Source: Lantana camara
Taxonomy: Eukaryota; Streptophyta; Magnoliopsida; Lamiales; Verbenaceae
Assembly: GCA_037501455.1 (NCBI GenBank)
Contig: CM074857.1
Span: 121,941,501 to 122,005,500 of the forward strand
Direction: 5' to 3'
Length of the DNA: 64,000 nt
The notes below the pieces were generated by a model. The model was not told where the DNA came from. It ran no database searches and saw only the letters and a program-made list of their open reading frames with translations. The position numbers and the translations under genes were made by a program. Shown piece by piece: positions 1 through 11,858 of the stretch; positions within the stretch are counted from its first letter, which is position 1, and every line of letters begins with the position of its first letter.

Positions 1-1180
1 TCAATTTCAACATGAATTTGATTATCATTCTCTCAAGATCTTTGGATGTTTGGCATATGCCTCTATTCTTTCATTCCAAAGACACAAGTTCACTCCAAGA
101 GCCAAACCCTCTGTATTTTTGGGATATCCTCCAGGGGTCAAAAGTTATAAACTTCTTGATCTTGCCACTAGAGAAGTCTTTGTGTCCAGGGATGTTGTGT
201 TTCAAGAAACACAATTTCCTTTCTAAGATAATCTATCCCTCCACACTTCTATCACTGATGATTTCCCTGATATTTCACTGCCAATACCAGCTACAGTTTC
301 TGAGATCTCAGACTCATTTCCTATTGATACTTCTTCCACCACACTTCCTGCTATATCCAGAAGATCTGGTAGACCAGTTAAGAAACTATCCTATTTGCAA
401 GATTACCATTGTAACTTGTTTCATAATTCTTCATCTCCCACTTTTACTTTGTATCCTCTGAGTTCTCATCTATCATATGACAATCTTTCACCTTCTCACA
501 AGGCTTTCACTCTTAACATCACTACACAATGTGAACCTGCAAATTACAGGATTGCTTCTCAATATCCTGAATGGAGGAAAGCTATGCAAGGTGAACTCTC
601 TGCCATGGAGTCCAATAATACTTGGAGTATTATTCCATTACCACCACGGTCTCACACTATAGGATGCAAATGGGTGTTTAAGAACAAATATAATGCTGAT
701 GGCAGCCTAGAAAGACATAAAACTAGGTTGGTTGCCAAGGGTTATAGTCAGTTAGAGGGAGTTGATGTCATGGAAACATACTCTCCTGTTGCTAAGTTAG
801 TCACTGTAAAAAAAATATTGGCTCTTGTAAGCGCTTTTGGTTGGGAATTGGCTCAATTATATGTAAATAATGCATTCCTTAATGGGGATCTCTTTGAGGA
901 AGTTTATATGGACTTGCCACAAGGATACACACTGCCTGATAATTCTATTTATACAGATAGGAGACTGATTTGCAAGCTCAATAAGTCCATTTACGGTTTG
1001 AAACAGGCATCAAGGTAGTGGTATGCCAAATTTTCAGCTTCTTTAACTCAGTATGGATTTTTACAATCTAAGGCAAACTATTCTTTGTTCACTAAAGGTT
1101 CTGGAGACAGTTTTATAGCTCTGTTGGTATATGTAGATGACATTGTTATCACTGGTCTAAACAACACTCTCACTAATTAG

Positions 1181-1240
1181 TTGAAAGACTTCTTGCATAC
1201 TCAATTTAAGTTGAAAGACTTCTTGTATACTCAATTTAAG
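1181..1240 (+). repeat. 30-bp tandem duplication in CP1 RT
   Basis: Two adjacent 30-bp units (1181-1210, 1211-1240) differ by one base and repeat ten codons of the RT (LKDFL..TQFK). The insertion keeps the frame. It looks like a local slippage event within the pseudogene. Confidence 0.9.
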
Positions 1241-1403
1241 TTGAAGGATCTTGGACAAATGAAATACTTCCTGGGATTAGAGATTGGTCGCTCTAAGTCT
1301 GGTATAGTGTTATATCAGAGGAAGTACATCTTATAGCTGCTAGAAGATTCTGGTTATTTTGGTTCCAAACCAAGCAATACTCCTATGGATTCAATTATCA
1401 AAT

Positions 1404-1406
1404 TGA
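1404..1406. repeat. CACTA target-site duplication, left copy (TGA)
   Basis: TGA directly before the left terminal repeat. The identical TGA at 27394-27396 follows the right end. The 3-bp length is the hallmark of CACTA transposons. With the insertion and one TGA removed, CP1 reads ATCAAATTGAATTCC in frame. Confidence 0.93.
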
Positions 1407-1660
1407 TACTACTAGAAAAATAGCCTGTAATGACGCTTTTATTTTGCCGTGACCTGTTGTGACGCTTTTTCATTAATTGACATTTTATATTTATTTTAAT
1501 TTACATATTGAATATATTATTAAATGAATTGAAATTGTTAAGATAATTTTGCACTTAGCGTCACAATAGGATGAAGATATTAAGGCGTTATACTAAAAGC
1601 GTCCTAATATCATGTATTATAGTGATGCTTTTTTTTAAAAGCGCCTTAATTTTGTTAAAT
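1407..1660 (+). repeat. CACTA left terminus and subterminal repeats
   Basis: Imperfect terminal inverted repeat at 1407-1424 followed by subterminal motifs TGACGCTTTT (near 1430 and 1460), GCGTCAC (near 1558), GGCGTTA, AAGCGTCCTAAT and AAAGCGCCTTAA. In En/Spm elements such motifs are binding sites for the TNPA-type protein. That role is known for the family and inferred here. Confidence 0.85.
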
Positions 1661-4046
1661 AAAAAATCTCTCATTCATGTTTACAGCTGAAAAAACGGAG
1701 GGAAACAGTTAGGCGAAAAAGAGGGAAGAAATGGGGGGAAGAAAATCAGGAGGGAAGCTTCACTTTCCAATTTTAGCTTCAATTTGAACACTACACTTTC
1801 CAAAGGTGATAGATTTTCACCTGAAGAGAAGAAATTGCAGAATCACCGAATCGGAAGAAGTTCGCCTTCTAGGTTTTGAGAATTTCTATGTTTTTACCTC
1901 CGAAACCAGCTTTCATCGACGACGCTGTGGACCTCCGGCACCAGCCTACACCGCCGGCCGCATCCTTAAAGTGAGTATGAAACCCTAAACCTGATTTTTC
2001 CCTTTCTGCGTTTTCACATCTGGAAGACTGATTGTCTCCTTGCTCGAAGTACAGGGCATTCACAAGCTCCCCAAGAACTAAGACAAGAATGAAGGTCTGA
2101 AGCCTCTTTTCGCTGAAGATTCTATATGGCAAGGTCAGTCTATTCTTGCATACTGAGACAAGAAGAAGTGTTACTTGTTTGGTTGGGGTTTTAAGCTTGA
2201 TTTTGTATGTTTTTTTGGGAATGCAGATGGGGGTGGGGTTAATTTTTTATTTTCTATTTGGGTTGGTTGATTGTTTGAGTTATTTAGGGATAATGTTGAA
2301 GAAATCTTTGTTCTGAGAAGATTTAACTGCATAATCAATTTTGTGGGGTTTATAAGTTAAAAGATTGGAGCTTTGCGTGTTTGTAGATCCAATGCCCATC
2401 TGTAAATCCGTGTTTTTATTGGAGATACCCTTAGTAAATTTTTATGATTCCTGAGGTTAGGGTTGTTCTGAAAGTAAAGATCATGAATGCAGGATTTATG
2501 ATATTGTTTGTGTAATTTTTCCTGCTATTTCTTATTCCCTATTCATTTTGTTTTGCACGGGTAATCACTAACATTTTCGTTTGTCTAAATTTTATGGAAA
2601 GAACCCTTGTAGATTGTTTATTTAGGCCTCTGGATTTATAACCATGCATGAGCTTGTGTGTACTTTGTAATTCTTGCAAAACCTAATACTGTAATACTTG
2701 ATACATATGTTTTACCAAATATATGTTGTTCTATAAAAAAACCTTTTTAACGTTCTGATGCGGATAAACTTTGAAGCAGTGTGGCTGGGAAAATAAAGAG
2801 TAACTTGCTAATTGACGTCAAATTCATTGGAGTGGTTTAATCAGTACTCAAGTCATACAGTAATTGTGAAGGTAAGATTATTTTCTCTTGAGCATTTGTT
2901 GCTTCTTTTGTTGTTGATTTATTGTAAAGATACACTGAGGTCTAATAATATGAAAATACTACTTTGTTCAAAATACATACGTTATTGCAGTCTTTTGTGG
3001 TTGCGTCAGCTAGAAGTAAGTTATGTTTTGATGTATTAGTCAAAAATACCTTTGGCTATAACCCTGTTGAAACTGTGCAAGTGTGTTTTTTGTGCAGTTT
3101 TACACATTTATTGCAAATGTCCGACCTTACGCTAAAAGTTTACAAATAAGAGAAATTATCTTGTAACTTTACGTATAACTTAAGGACAGTATAATCGATT
3201 ATATGTAGATATTTACTGAATTTAGCAAATAATATCCAATGTAGTCTTTCTTTCTTTTAAACAAATAGGAAAAATCAAACTTTGGGTCACATAAATTATC
3301 GAAACGCTTCAAGTCTTGTACCTGTGAACTTATAATGAATGTTGTTAATACAAGCTCATAGACCTAGTATAAGAATATTGCGGGAAAGAAAGAACAGTAC
3401 TGAATGTGTTTTGTGTATGGCCATATGGACAGAAATATGACATAAAATGTGATTCAGTTTTTTATAACTCTTTCTTGAAACTACAAATTACTATATATTG
3501 ATGTTACGTTTGTCTTTACCATTTTTTGGCCCTAATGAGAAGCAAACCAGTTTTGATATATTGAATGTAATAAATAACCAACAATAGTAGCATGGTCTGG
3601 TATTGTATAACCAAGCAGAATTTATTAATCTCATATGGATTACAGCAAGATATATTAAGCTAGAGCTAGACCCCATGTGAGAGTAATATTGCATTTTATT
3701 TGGCTTAGACTTTGCAGATTGTTTGTACTTATCAATGATGTGATTGGTTAGTTTGAGCAGTTACTCTGCCAAATACCAAATCTTTTTTTTGTGTTAGAGT
3801 AACCTCAAACCTTAGGTGTTAAAATTTAGACCATAAGAAGGTGTTTTACAGAACTTAAACACCATGCTAACCAAGTTATGATAATCACTTCATAAATAGT
3901 ACATATTTCTGATTAAATATTAATTTCTGGTAGGATAGACTTATATTGTGTTTTGTTTTTATTTGTAGATAAATCCCACTCTTGCTCTGTTGGAGCTCCA
4001 AAATTGAAATTGTCGTCAGTTGGAAGGTAACTACTTTAATAATATT
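1661..4046 (+). other. CACTA 5' leader, no coding sequence seen
   Basis: About 2.4 kb between the left subterminal repeats and the transposase start. There is no open frame of note. 1700-1970 is richer in G+C and ends in a good splice donor (AAG|GTGAGTATG-like, near 1971), so it may be an untranslated first exon followed by a long leader intron. The rest is AT-rich with nothing recognisable. Confidence 0.5.
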
Positions 4047-7000
4047 ATGGACAGGACATGGATGAACATGCATAGGGCTAGTAATGAATATCGAAATGGG
4101 GTGAAATATTTTTTGGATACTGCGTTTTCAAATTCGAATGGAGCTAAAATCTTATGCCCTTGCAAGAAATGTAAAAACGCCTTATTAAAAAGTAGTAGTA
4201 TTGTCGAAGAGCATCTTATTTGGCATGGGTTTTTATCTGGGTACACTAAATGGGTATTACATGGTGAGTTATCGTCTAATGGTAGGCCGACAGTGTATGT
4301 GTATGATGGGCAGAATTCATCCAATAATATGCCTAAAATGTTAAACGATGCTTTTGGAATGCAAGATAACCTATGTAATACTGAAGGAACACCGAGAGTT
4401 GAGGAACATGATAGACCTTGTAAAGAAGCTGAAAATTTTTATAAACTTATGGAAGATGCAGAACAAGAACTATACCCGGGATGTAAAAACTTTTCAAAGC
4501 TTTATTTCGTTGTTCGAATGCTCCAAATTAAGTGTCTAGGGAATTGGAGTGATAGTTCCTTTACGATGATGCTTGAATTGTTAAGGGAGTCATTTCCAGA
4601 TGTTGTTCAACTGCCGAAAAACTATTATCAAACTAAAAAGATTTTAAAAGATGTGGGGTTGAATTATAAAAAAATTGATGCTTGTCGGAATAACTATATG
4701 CTATACTGGGGCGTGAACGAAGGCAAAACCAAATGTGATACATGTGATGAGCCGCGGTGGATAACAGCTCCACCTGAAACTAGTGTGGGTGATCGAGAAG
4801 GTTCGTCTAAAAAATCTAAAGGGAACAAGAAGATACCTGCTAAGATGTGTGGCACTTTCCGCTAAAGTCGAGGTTACAAAGACTTTTTATGAATAAGGAA
4901 ACCGCATCCCTCATGAGGTGGCATGATACGGATCGCATCAAGGATGGTGTAGTGAGGCATCCGGCTAATTCTCCAACTTGGAAAACTTTTGACTCCCTGC
5001 ATCCTGATTTTGCAAATGATCCTTGAAATGTAAGGTTAGGCTTGGCGATTGATGGTTTCAATCCATTTGGAACGATGAGTGTAAACCATAGTACATGGCC
5101 TGTAATATTCATTCCGTATAATTTGCCTCCTGGAGACTGTATGAAAAAGTCTTACCTGATGCTATCATTGCTTATACCGGGGCCCTCTGGACCAGGGAAT
5201 AACATTGATATATATCTACAGCTACCTGTTGCAGAGATGAAGGGGATGTGGGAAGAGGGAATCAGTATATATGATGATCAACTAAGGAAAACTTTCAACT
5301 AGGTGCAGATCTATTATGGACCATCAGTGATTTTCCAGGCCTTGCAGCTGTATCAGGTTGGAGTACCAAGGGAGAGTACGCATGTCCGGTTTGTCATAAG
5401 TACACAAACTCAGTATGGTTGGATTGATCTCGTAAGTTCTGTTATATGTGCCATCGTATATTCTTACTTGAAGATCACCCTTATCGGAGGGATAAAAGTT
5501 CATTTGATGGAACTATGGAGCACCGAACACCAACCCCATATCTAAAAGGTTCTGTGGCATTTGATGAAGTAAAGCTTATTGAGAACAAATTTGGGAAAAA
5601 GGTTGGTGGCCAGAAACTGCCATACAATTGGAAGAAAAAAAGCATTTTCTTTGATCTACTGTATTGGGAGATGAATTTGGTGAGACACAATCTTGGTGTT
5701 ATGCACATTGAGAAAAACGTATGCGACAAGGTGTTATATACACTGTTGGACTCGAACAAGTCAAAGGAAAATTACAATGCTCGATTGGATTTGTAAATTA
5801 TGGGTATAAGATCAAAACTCCATCCTTTTCTTAATGAGCTAGGTCAAGAATGGCTACCAGCAGCATCCTTTGCACTTGATAAGAATGAGAAGAAAAGATT
5901 TTGCAAACTTTTGAAGGTTGTTAAAGTTCCAGACGGCTATGCTTTAAATATCTCAAGGTGTGTTCCTATTAAACTACCCAAGATATTTGGCTTGAAGAGC
6001 CATGATAGTCATGTGTTGATGCAGCAATTGATACCGCTCGCACTACGTAAACTGCTTCCGAGGCCAATATGTAAATCATTGATTCGTTTGTGCCGCTATT
6101 GTACAGAATTGTGTTTGAAGACACTTAATCCGAATGATTTATCCAGATTAGAAAAAGAGATTGCTATAATTCTTTGTCAGTTGGAGAAGATTTTCCCACC
6201 TTCGTTCTTTTATATCATGGTACATTTGACTGTACACTTGGTCACTGAGGCAAAGTTGGCTGGACCAGTCCATTATCATTGGATGTATCCCATTGAAAGG
6301 TACACCTACATTTTATCAGTTACTTGTGCAATTTTGTTAAAGTTGGATGGTTATGTTAGATATTTCAGTCACATAATTCATTATATTGTGAACTTTGTAG
6401 GTATTTGAGTACTTTAAAATCATATGTTTGTAACAGAGGTCGTCCGGAAGGATCAATTGTAGAAGGATACTTGGCAGAGGAATGTTTATCTTTCTGTTCT
6501 CTATACTTTGATGAAAATATTGAAACAAGGCATAATCGACCAAGTCGTAATGATGAGGATATGTGTGCAACAAGCACTGCAAGTATTGATATTTTCTCAG
6601 TTTCTGGAGCCCTTATTGTGGAAAAGAAAGCCGATTTTATTGAAAAATGACCAACTAACAAAAGCTCACGGTATGTCTTATTCAATTGCGATGACATTCA
6701 ATAATATAGAGAGTAAGTTCCTTGAGCTAAATTTTTACTTGCTAATGCTATACATATTGTTCAATGTAGATTCATGAATTACATAGTAACAAAATAATTT
6801 TTTGTTAATTATTCAGGGAACATGAAGCTCAGGTCAGACGCAAGAAGCATCGGTCGAGAGAACATGAAATCAGAAGAATCCATAGTGATTCCTTTGCTGC
6901 ATGGTTTAAGGATCGGGTAAGTGATACCTAAAGTATTATGTAATGACCTTTCTTATCTAGCTTTATGCTATATATTTATATTTATTCATTATTGCAGTTT

Positions 7001-7660
7001 GAAGAAGTAAGTTCTGAGGGAAATGATCCAAAATTGGTTGACATCAGCAGGCTTGCAAGGGGACCTATCCCTGTTGCAATTGAATATAAGGGATATAAAG
7101 CGAACGGTTTTAGATATCAAACTAAGGCAGTTGAGAGAACAAGAAAAATTCAAAATAGTGGGGTGATGGTTAAAGCTAATACAACAAGTTTTGCAAGCAA
7201 GAAGGATATGAGACCAATCCATCAAGAGTTGGCGTATTATGGCATTGTAAAGGATATAATCAAACTAGATTACACGGGTGGGAGAAAAGTTGTGTTATTT
7301 ATATATGATTGGGTCTCTAAGGGAAGCAAACTGAAAGAGGACATTGATGGATTTACATTGGCGAATTTTGCAAATATAGAGCGCCAAAATAAGCCTTTTG
7401 CAATCGCATCCCAAGTTGAACAAGTTTTTTATGTAGATGATCCCACCGAGAAGGATTGGAAGGTTGTGATTAAAACCAAAGCTAGGGATCGGTTTGATGA
7501 TGGCAGAAACTTATCGACTGATGAGATTGACACTATGTTACAGAGCATAACTAGTCACAATATTCCACTGGAAGAAGAAGAAGAAATTGATTGGATTCGT
7601 GAAGGAGATCTAAGAATTTCTGTAGCTGATTTAGATAATGATGACTTTCAGGAGATTTAG
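4047..7660 (+). pseudogene. CACTA transposase (TNPD-like), decayed
   Basis: The cut-and-paste transposase gene of the CACTA element. The start is taken as ATG 4047 (MDRTWMN), where this family normally begins; nothing supports the upstream TTG. Blocks in order: transposase-associated domain (4047-4290; CPCKKCKN zinc-like motif, HLIWHGF); TNP2/Transposase_21 core (about 4400-5790; LAIDGFNPFG, WPVIFIPYNLPP, YACPVCHK, HNLGVMHIEKNVCDK); DUF4218 (5800-6650; RPEGSIVEGY); and, after two introns, DUF4216 (6999-7660; YYGIVKDIIKLDY). Introns with GT..AG ends are visible at 6300-6400, about 6713-6816 and 6918-6998. Breaks: frameshifts near 4848 and 5300 and in the 6650 region; stops at 5024, near 5425 and at 5794 (expected Gln). 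Domain names rest on recalled family motifs. The gene cannot make a full transposase. Confidence 0.92.
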
Positions 7661-7784
7661 GATGAATCTATGTGGAATAATAGTTTTTGCTTGTTCATTT
7701 CTTGATTTTTGTTTTTTACATGTTTATGAAACTATATAATTATGCTTTTTCTATATGTTCTTGGGTTTTATTTATGTTCGTAGG

Positions 7785-8006
7785 TATGTGACGACCTAAA
7801 CGTGGCCGAGGCAACAAAACTGCAGTTAAGGAGCCTGAAGCGCCGCCTCCCAATTTGCGCAAAGAAGACGAAAATACAGGTCAATTAATTTTTTGCATTT
7901 ATCTTGAAATTTCAATAAAAAATATTTAAACCATCAGTTTATGAATATATTATATATCCTTAGATGCTGCTAGACGCAATAAACGCGGCAGAACTGGTGT
8001 TAAAAG
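7785..8006 (+). pseudogene. TNPA-like gene, exon 1 and start of exon 2
   Basis: First exons of the second CACTA gene, whose product binds the subterminal repeats in En/Spm. Exon 1 (7785-7879) gives a basic RPKRGRGNKTAV segment. It opens with ATG followed at once by TGA, so the start is probably mutated. Intron 7880-7963 has GT..AG ends. Exon 2 (from 7964; DAARRNKRGRTGVK) is cut at 8006 by copia CP2 and resumes at 17682. Across the insertion GTT AAA AG joins CTCT and the frame continues (VKSSATEV). The rest of the gene exists in two copies downstream. Confidence 0.8.
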
Positions 8007-9914
8007 TGTTAGGAATAGTGCCCTAGAAAGCCGATTGTATATCCGCTTAAGTACTTTTCCTTATTGTAATTACAAACAATCTTTGAACAAAATAACGAAT
8101 TAAGGCAACACTTCTTTATATGCTCTTGTTTGGTATGCGTTTACTTTAGCTGTGCATGTATGAGAACTCCCCTAATCCTGATGACTTTAGGACTCTACCA
8201 TTTAGGTGAAATGGTTCATGAAACAAGCCCTATATCACATAAGTCATGATTAGTAAAATACTCCAAGCCGTTGAGTCCTACAGACAGTGGAAGTGTCAAT
8301 CTGACTCCTTTAAGGCTTACTTGTGGGATCACACCCTTAAGAAGGACCACCTTATTTCATGTAGGTTCAAAGTGTATAGTTGATACGTGCGTGATACATG
8401 AGGGTGCTTACTTTTATAAGTAAGTTCACTGAGGTGCCCCGTATGAGAAGATTCCTAAATGGGAAAGGAAGTTTCTATTTTAGGAAATGGAAACTTTCAG
8501 ATTAGGAAATATCTCACGAGTCATTGATGTGATTAATTGATCCTTAGACTTGAGGTTCCTTGTCACTTTATGAGTTAACTCTGTAGTCTTAGGTATAAGC
8601 TTTAAAGGGTGTAGCCTTAGACAACTGCTTCAAGGCTTATGCTGGGGCTGCACAAGTGATTCATGAAAGTGAATGAGAATCAAGAAAGAACCTACAATTG
8701 CATTTACAAGGTGATCTCTTATTGTGTAAGTCATTCATATGCCATATGGAGTCCTTGGCCAAGGCAGTATATCAAGACATCAAGAAAAGGGTTTCTTGGA
8801 TTGAGATCAAATGGATATGAAATGCACTTAGCTTTAAAACCGGATTATTAGGGTTCTAATTGTTCCCTTACCATAGATCTTGGTTGAGAGATAGTAAGTA
8901 GGAGAATTGTATCTCACATGAATCAATGGCTTAAAGGTTCTATCGAATCCGAACATTCCAATTTAGCTAGGGGTTTAAACACCTGTTGCTAGACTATGGT
9001 CGTTTAATCTGTGGACTGATTAATTAATTAGTGAATTAATTAATTAGGGTCACTGCTAATTAAATTGAGAACCTAGAGGGTCGCACACAACGACTTGGTT
9101 GCATGAGTTGAGGCTTTAAAATGATTAAACGAGTTGATCGAGCCTAGAGGGTTCCACACGTGTGAAACCACACGTGTGGGTCACGTGACTGGACACGTGT
9201 GCCACACATGTTTATTTGATTATGTATTAAATAATTGATTTATTAATTATTTAATAGACTTTGCTTTAATTTTGAATTAAAAAGAAAGTCTAATTTTGGA
9301 GAAAATAATCTAGTTAATTAATTATGAATTAATTAATTAGATAAAAAAATAAGTTATTTATTTATTAATAAATAAAGTATAAAATTATCCAAAAGGAGTT
9401 TGGATATTTTTTAGCTCTCTTAAAAGTTGATTTGAATTAGAATTCAAAGTCAAAGTTGAAAATTACTTGAAGTTCAAGTAATAGGAGAGAGGGACCAAAA
9501 TCCTTAGTCCATAAGGACTAGGATTTCTGGCCACCTCCCCCTTTCCTAGATATAAGGGAGCTCGAGCTCCTCTTTGAGAGTAATTGGCAATTTTTTTTGT
9601 TTCATGCGTTGAACACCTTCCTTTCTCTAAACACTAACTAGAGAACTAGCATCCTTATTAGTGAGATTGAAGCCAAGTTGGTGGACTATCTCTAGAGAGC
9701 TTCAAGTTAGAAGTTTTGAAGATTTGAGCTTTACCAAGGAGAGGGGCTCAAGCCGCGAGAAGAGCGTTCTTGGGTGGCTTGAAACGTTTCAAGAAAGATT
9801 ATTGAAAAGTAAGTTTCTAATCTCTACGAATTTGGATACACGATTACTAGTCCAAGATCCTTTTGTTGGAAAATTTTTAAATTTCCGCTGCTTTTCTGAT
9901 TCCGTTTTCCAACA
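8007..9914 (+). repeat. CP2 5' LTR (1908 bp)
   Basis: Starts TGTTAGGAATAG, ends TTTTCCAACA, immediately before the PBS. It matches 15727-17676 and 21687-23634 end to end. The region near 9547-9560 (TATAAGGGAGCTCG; TATATATAGGGG in the 3' copies near 17281) is the likely TATA box for genomic RNA. Alternating AT-rich palindromes (ATTAATTAATTAG) occupy 9020-9050 and 9310-9340. Confidence 0.93.
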
Positions 9915-9916
9915 AG

Positions 9917-9929
9917 TGGTATCAGAGCC
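9917..9929 (+). other. CP2 primer-binding site (initiator Met-tRNA)
   Basis: TGGTATCAGAGCC two bases after the 5' LTR. It is complementary to the 3' end of plant initiator methionine tRNA, the usual primer for copia reverse transcription. Confidence 0.93.
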
Positions 9930-10169
9930 AACTCGTAATTGTGTTTCTGATTCGTCTCCACTTAACTGAATTTGGTAGAAATTCTTAGGCTTGATGCGAT
10001 TGAGTATTTGTAATTGTTTTAGAAAGCTTGAATTACGAAATTGTATTTTTCCTGAAAGTTTCTGAAAACTATTTTTTGAAAATTTTAATTTTTGAAACCT
10101 GTTTTAAATTTGAAACTGTATAAATTGTATTTGGATTTCTTGGATTGGTTTTGCTTTTGAACAAAAACA

Positions 10170-10450
10170 CGAAACGAAAACCCCGGATTACGATGAACAC
10201 GCGAAACCCCGCGCCCGAAGGCGTCGCTTGCGAGGGCTTCGCTCGTATCGCCCTCCTATCCTAGTCGCGCGCAGGCATCAGTGCCATCACCCTCCCGCAA
10301 CCGTGCGGGAGGCCTTCGCACGCCCGCCCAGGCCGTCCGCAATCGCCTGGGAGGGGCGCGCGACATGCACACGCAGTGCGCGCACTCGCATGCCGCTTGC
10401 GACGGGCGCGACCCATTTCGCGTACGGGCCCCGTTTTTCGTAATCCGTTT
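10170..10450 (+). other. GC-rich island in CP2 leader
   Basis: About 280 bp of strongly G+C-rich sequence (repeated GCGCGC, CCGCCC, GGGAGGGGCGCG) within an otherwise AT-rich element. The short open frames here on both strands are by-products of base composition. It may fold strongly in the genomic RNA. No function can be read from it. Confidence 0.6.
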
Positions 10451-11336
10451 TCGTATTTCGTATAATCCAGTCCCAATTTTTATTTTAATTTTAAAATTTT
10501 TATTCTATTAATATTTATTTTAATTTTTGAATAAAACTTAAAATTAGGATTTTTGAGAAATAGAAACGGTTTATATTTTGGAAAACTATATCTTTGATAA
10601 AATTATTAATTTTCAGAAACTAATTGGAATTTTATTAGTTTTAGTAATTTGGGATTTATTGAAAACTTTTATCAATAAGACTCGCATCAAGTCGTGTTTT
10701 AAGTCATTAGGACTTGAAACGAGAATTTTAATTTATTGGCTAAATTTAAATTCTCGCAAAAGCATGTTAGGTGATCATGGGTACTAGTCTATGTATGCTT
10801 TACATTTATGCACATGGATGGTTTACATTTGGGGTTGGAGCCTTATAGTTACGTTTTTCAATTGAGGTTGGAGGCCATAAGTGAAGACCCCTCAAAATGT
10901 TAGGGAGAGGAATCTCAATTGAAAATGTAATAGAGATTGGGCTCGTATTTTGTCACCACTTTCCCTTATGTGATATAAACTGTTTATGTGGCATGTATGT
11001 TAGAATTGTGATAGTGGAGTGGCTCCCACTTATCACGCATAAGATAGGATAGACCCATGATCATCTCATGTTAGTATCATGCTAGGACATGTTATCTGTT
11101 TATGTGCTTGTTTGAAATGCATTTAAATTGTACTTGCATTAATCAAGACTAATAAAATTGGATAACATATATGTTGGTGAGGTCGAACCGGATAACTCTC
11201 CGGTTAATTCAAAAATTCCCATTAAATATTAAGCTAATTTTGAATAAATAGGTGTTTAATTCGAGATGCAAATTTTGAATTAAATTCCTAGCATTCCATC
11301 AATAGGCTTTAAGTTTAGTAAGTGAAGCTAGTTATT

Positions 11337-11652
11337 GTCCACGAGTCGTGGGATAGCTAGTGGAGCTTATTAGTTCTTAGTTACCTAATTGATCATTTTA
11401 AATGATCAATATTTCATGGTCAATTTTAGCAAGGGCGATGTCCGCGAGTCGTGGGTCGTTCGAACTAAGTTTTGATCATAATCTTATGATTGATGGGTCT
11501 AGCTTAACGCCTAAGTAAATATGGATGTCGCGTCGTGGGTCCATATTGAAAGATAGGTGATGCAAAAAACAATTACTAAGAGTTCTAGAGGCGTTAGAAT
11601 TGGTAAAGGGTACCTACCTAGGGTTTTACTTGGAATGTCCGCGAGTCGTGGG
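11337..11652 (+). repeat. Four spaced hairpin motifs in CP2 leader
   Basis: The motif GTCCRCGAGTCGTGGG occurs at 11337-11352, 11440-11455 and 11637-11652, with a shortened copy GTCGCGTCGTGGG at 11526-11538. Each full copy is an interrupted palindrome (CCACGA-G-TCGTGG type, one G:T step in the CCGCGA version). Spacing is about 90-110 nt. They lie in the untranslated leader just upstream of gag, where retroelements keep packaging and dimerisation signals. That role is inference. Confidence 0.75.
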
Positions 11653-11858
11653 TTCGAGGTAAAACGCTTAGGATCTTAGTACCCATTGGGAAACGTGTTC
11701 CTCTTAGATCTTTAGGAATTATAGATCTTTGAAAAATAGTGGGAGCTACATTAGATTAAAGACCTTATCTTTTGTATATCATTATAATTCAGCATGCTCA
11801 CTAGTTCTCTGTTTTACCATTTAGGTTGTAGATTCTGCGATTCTCTACGTGTTTTGAA

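Larger units (their letters stand above)
2..1406 (+). pseudogene. Copia CP1 pol, left part (integrase end and RT)
   Basis: This is the integrase C-terminal end plus most of the reverse transcriptase of a Ty1/copia polyprotein, which copies element RNA into cDNA in a cytoplasmic particle. One reading frame (starting at base 2) runs from a copia GYP-type integrase tail (2-226) to the RT core (about 560-1400): WKWVFK-like and RLVAKGYSQ blocks, AFLNGDLFEEVYM, YGLKQASR at the end of the first RT half, and YVDDIVITG near 1130. Breaks: in-frame stops near 224, at 1016-1018 (expected Gln), near 1178 and near 1333 (expected Gln). The first catalytic Asp of RT is Tyr (QLYVNNAFL), and a 30-bp unit is repeated at 1181-1210/1211-1240. 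Translation continues in frame at 27397 once the CACTA insertion is removed. The element starts outside the window. Copia identity is certain; the gene is dead. Confidence 0.93.

Noticed and set aside
4020..4046. Upstream TTG start for the transposase
   Set aside because: Plant transposases of this family begin at MDxxWM; the in-frame ATG at 4047 fits and the extra nine codons have no support.
9917..9929. Possible tRNA gene fragments at the primer-binding sites
   Set aside because: Only 12-14 bases complementary to tRNA-Met are present, as expected for PBS; no cloverleaf.
9661..9969. 102-codon frame at the CP2 LTR end (also 17429, 23387)
   Set aside because: Runs through the LTR/PBS border, lacks any retroelement domain, and is present in every LTR copy only because the LTR is repeated.
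10228..10511. Short Arg/Ala-rich frames on both strands
   Set aside because: Composition artefact of the G+C island in the CP2 leader; no conserved motif.
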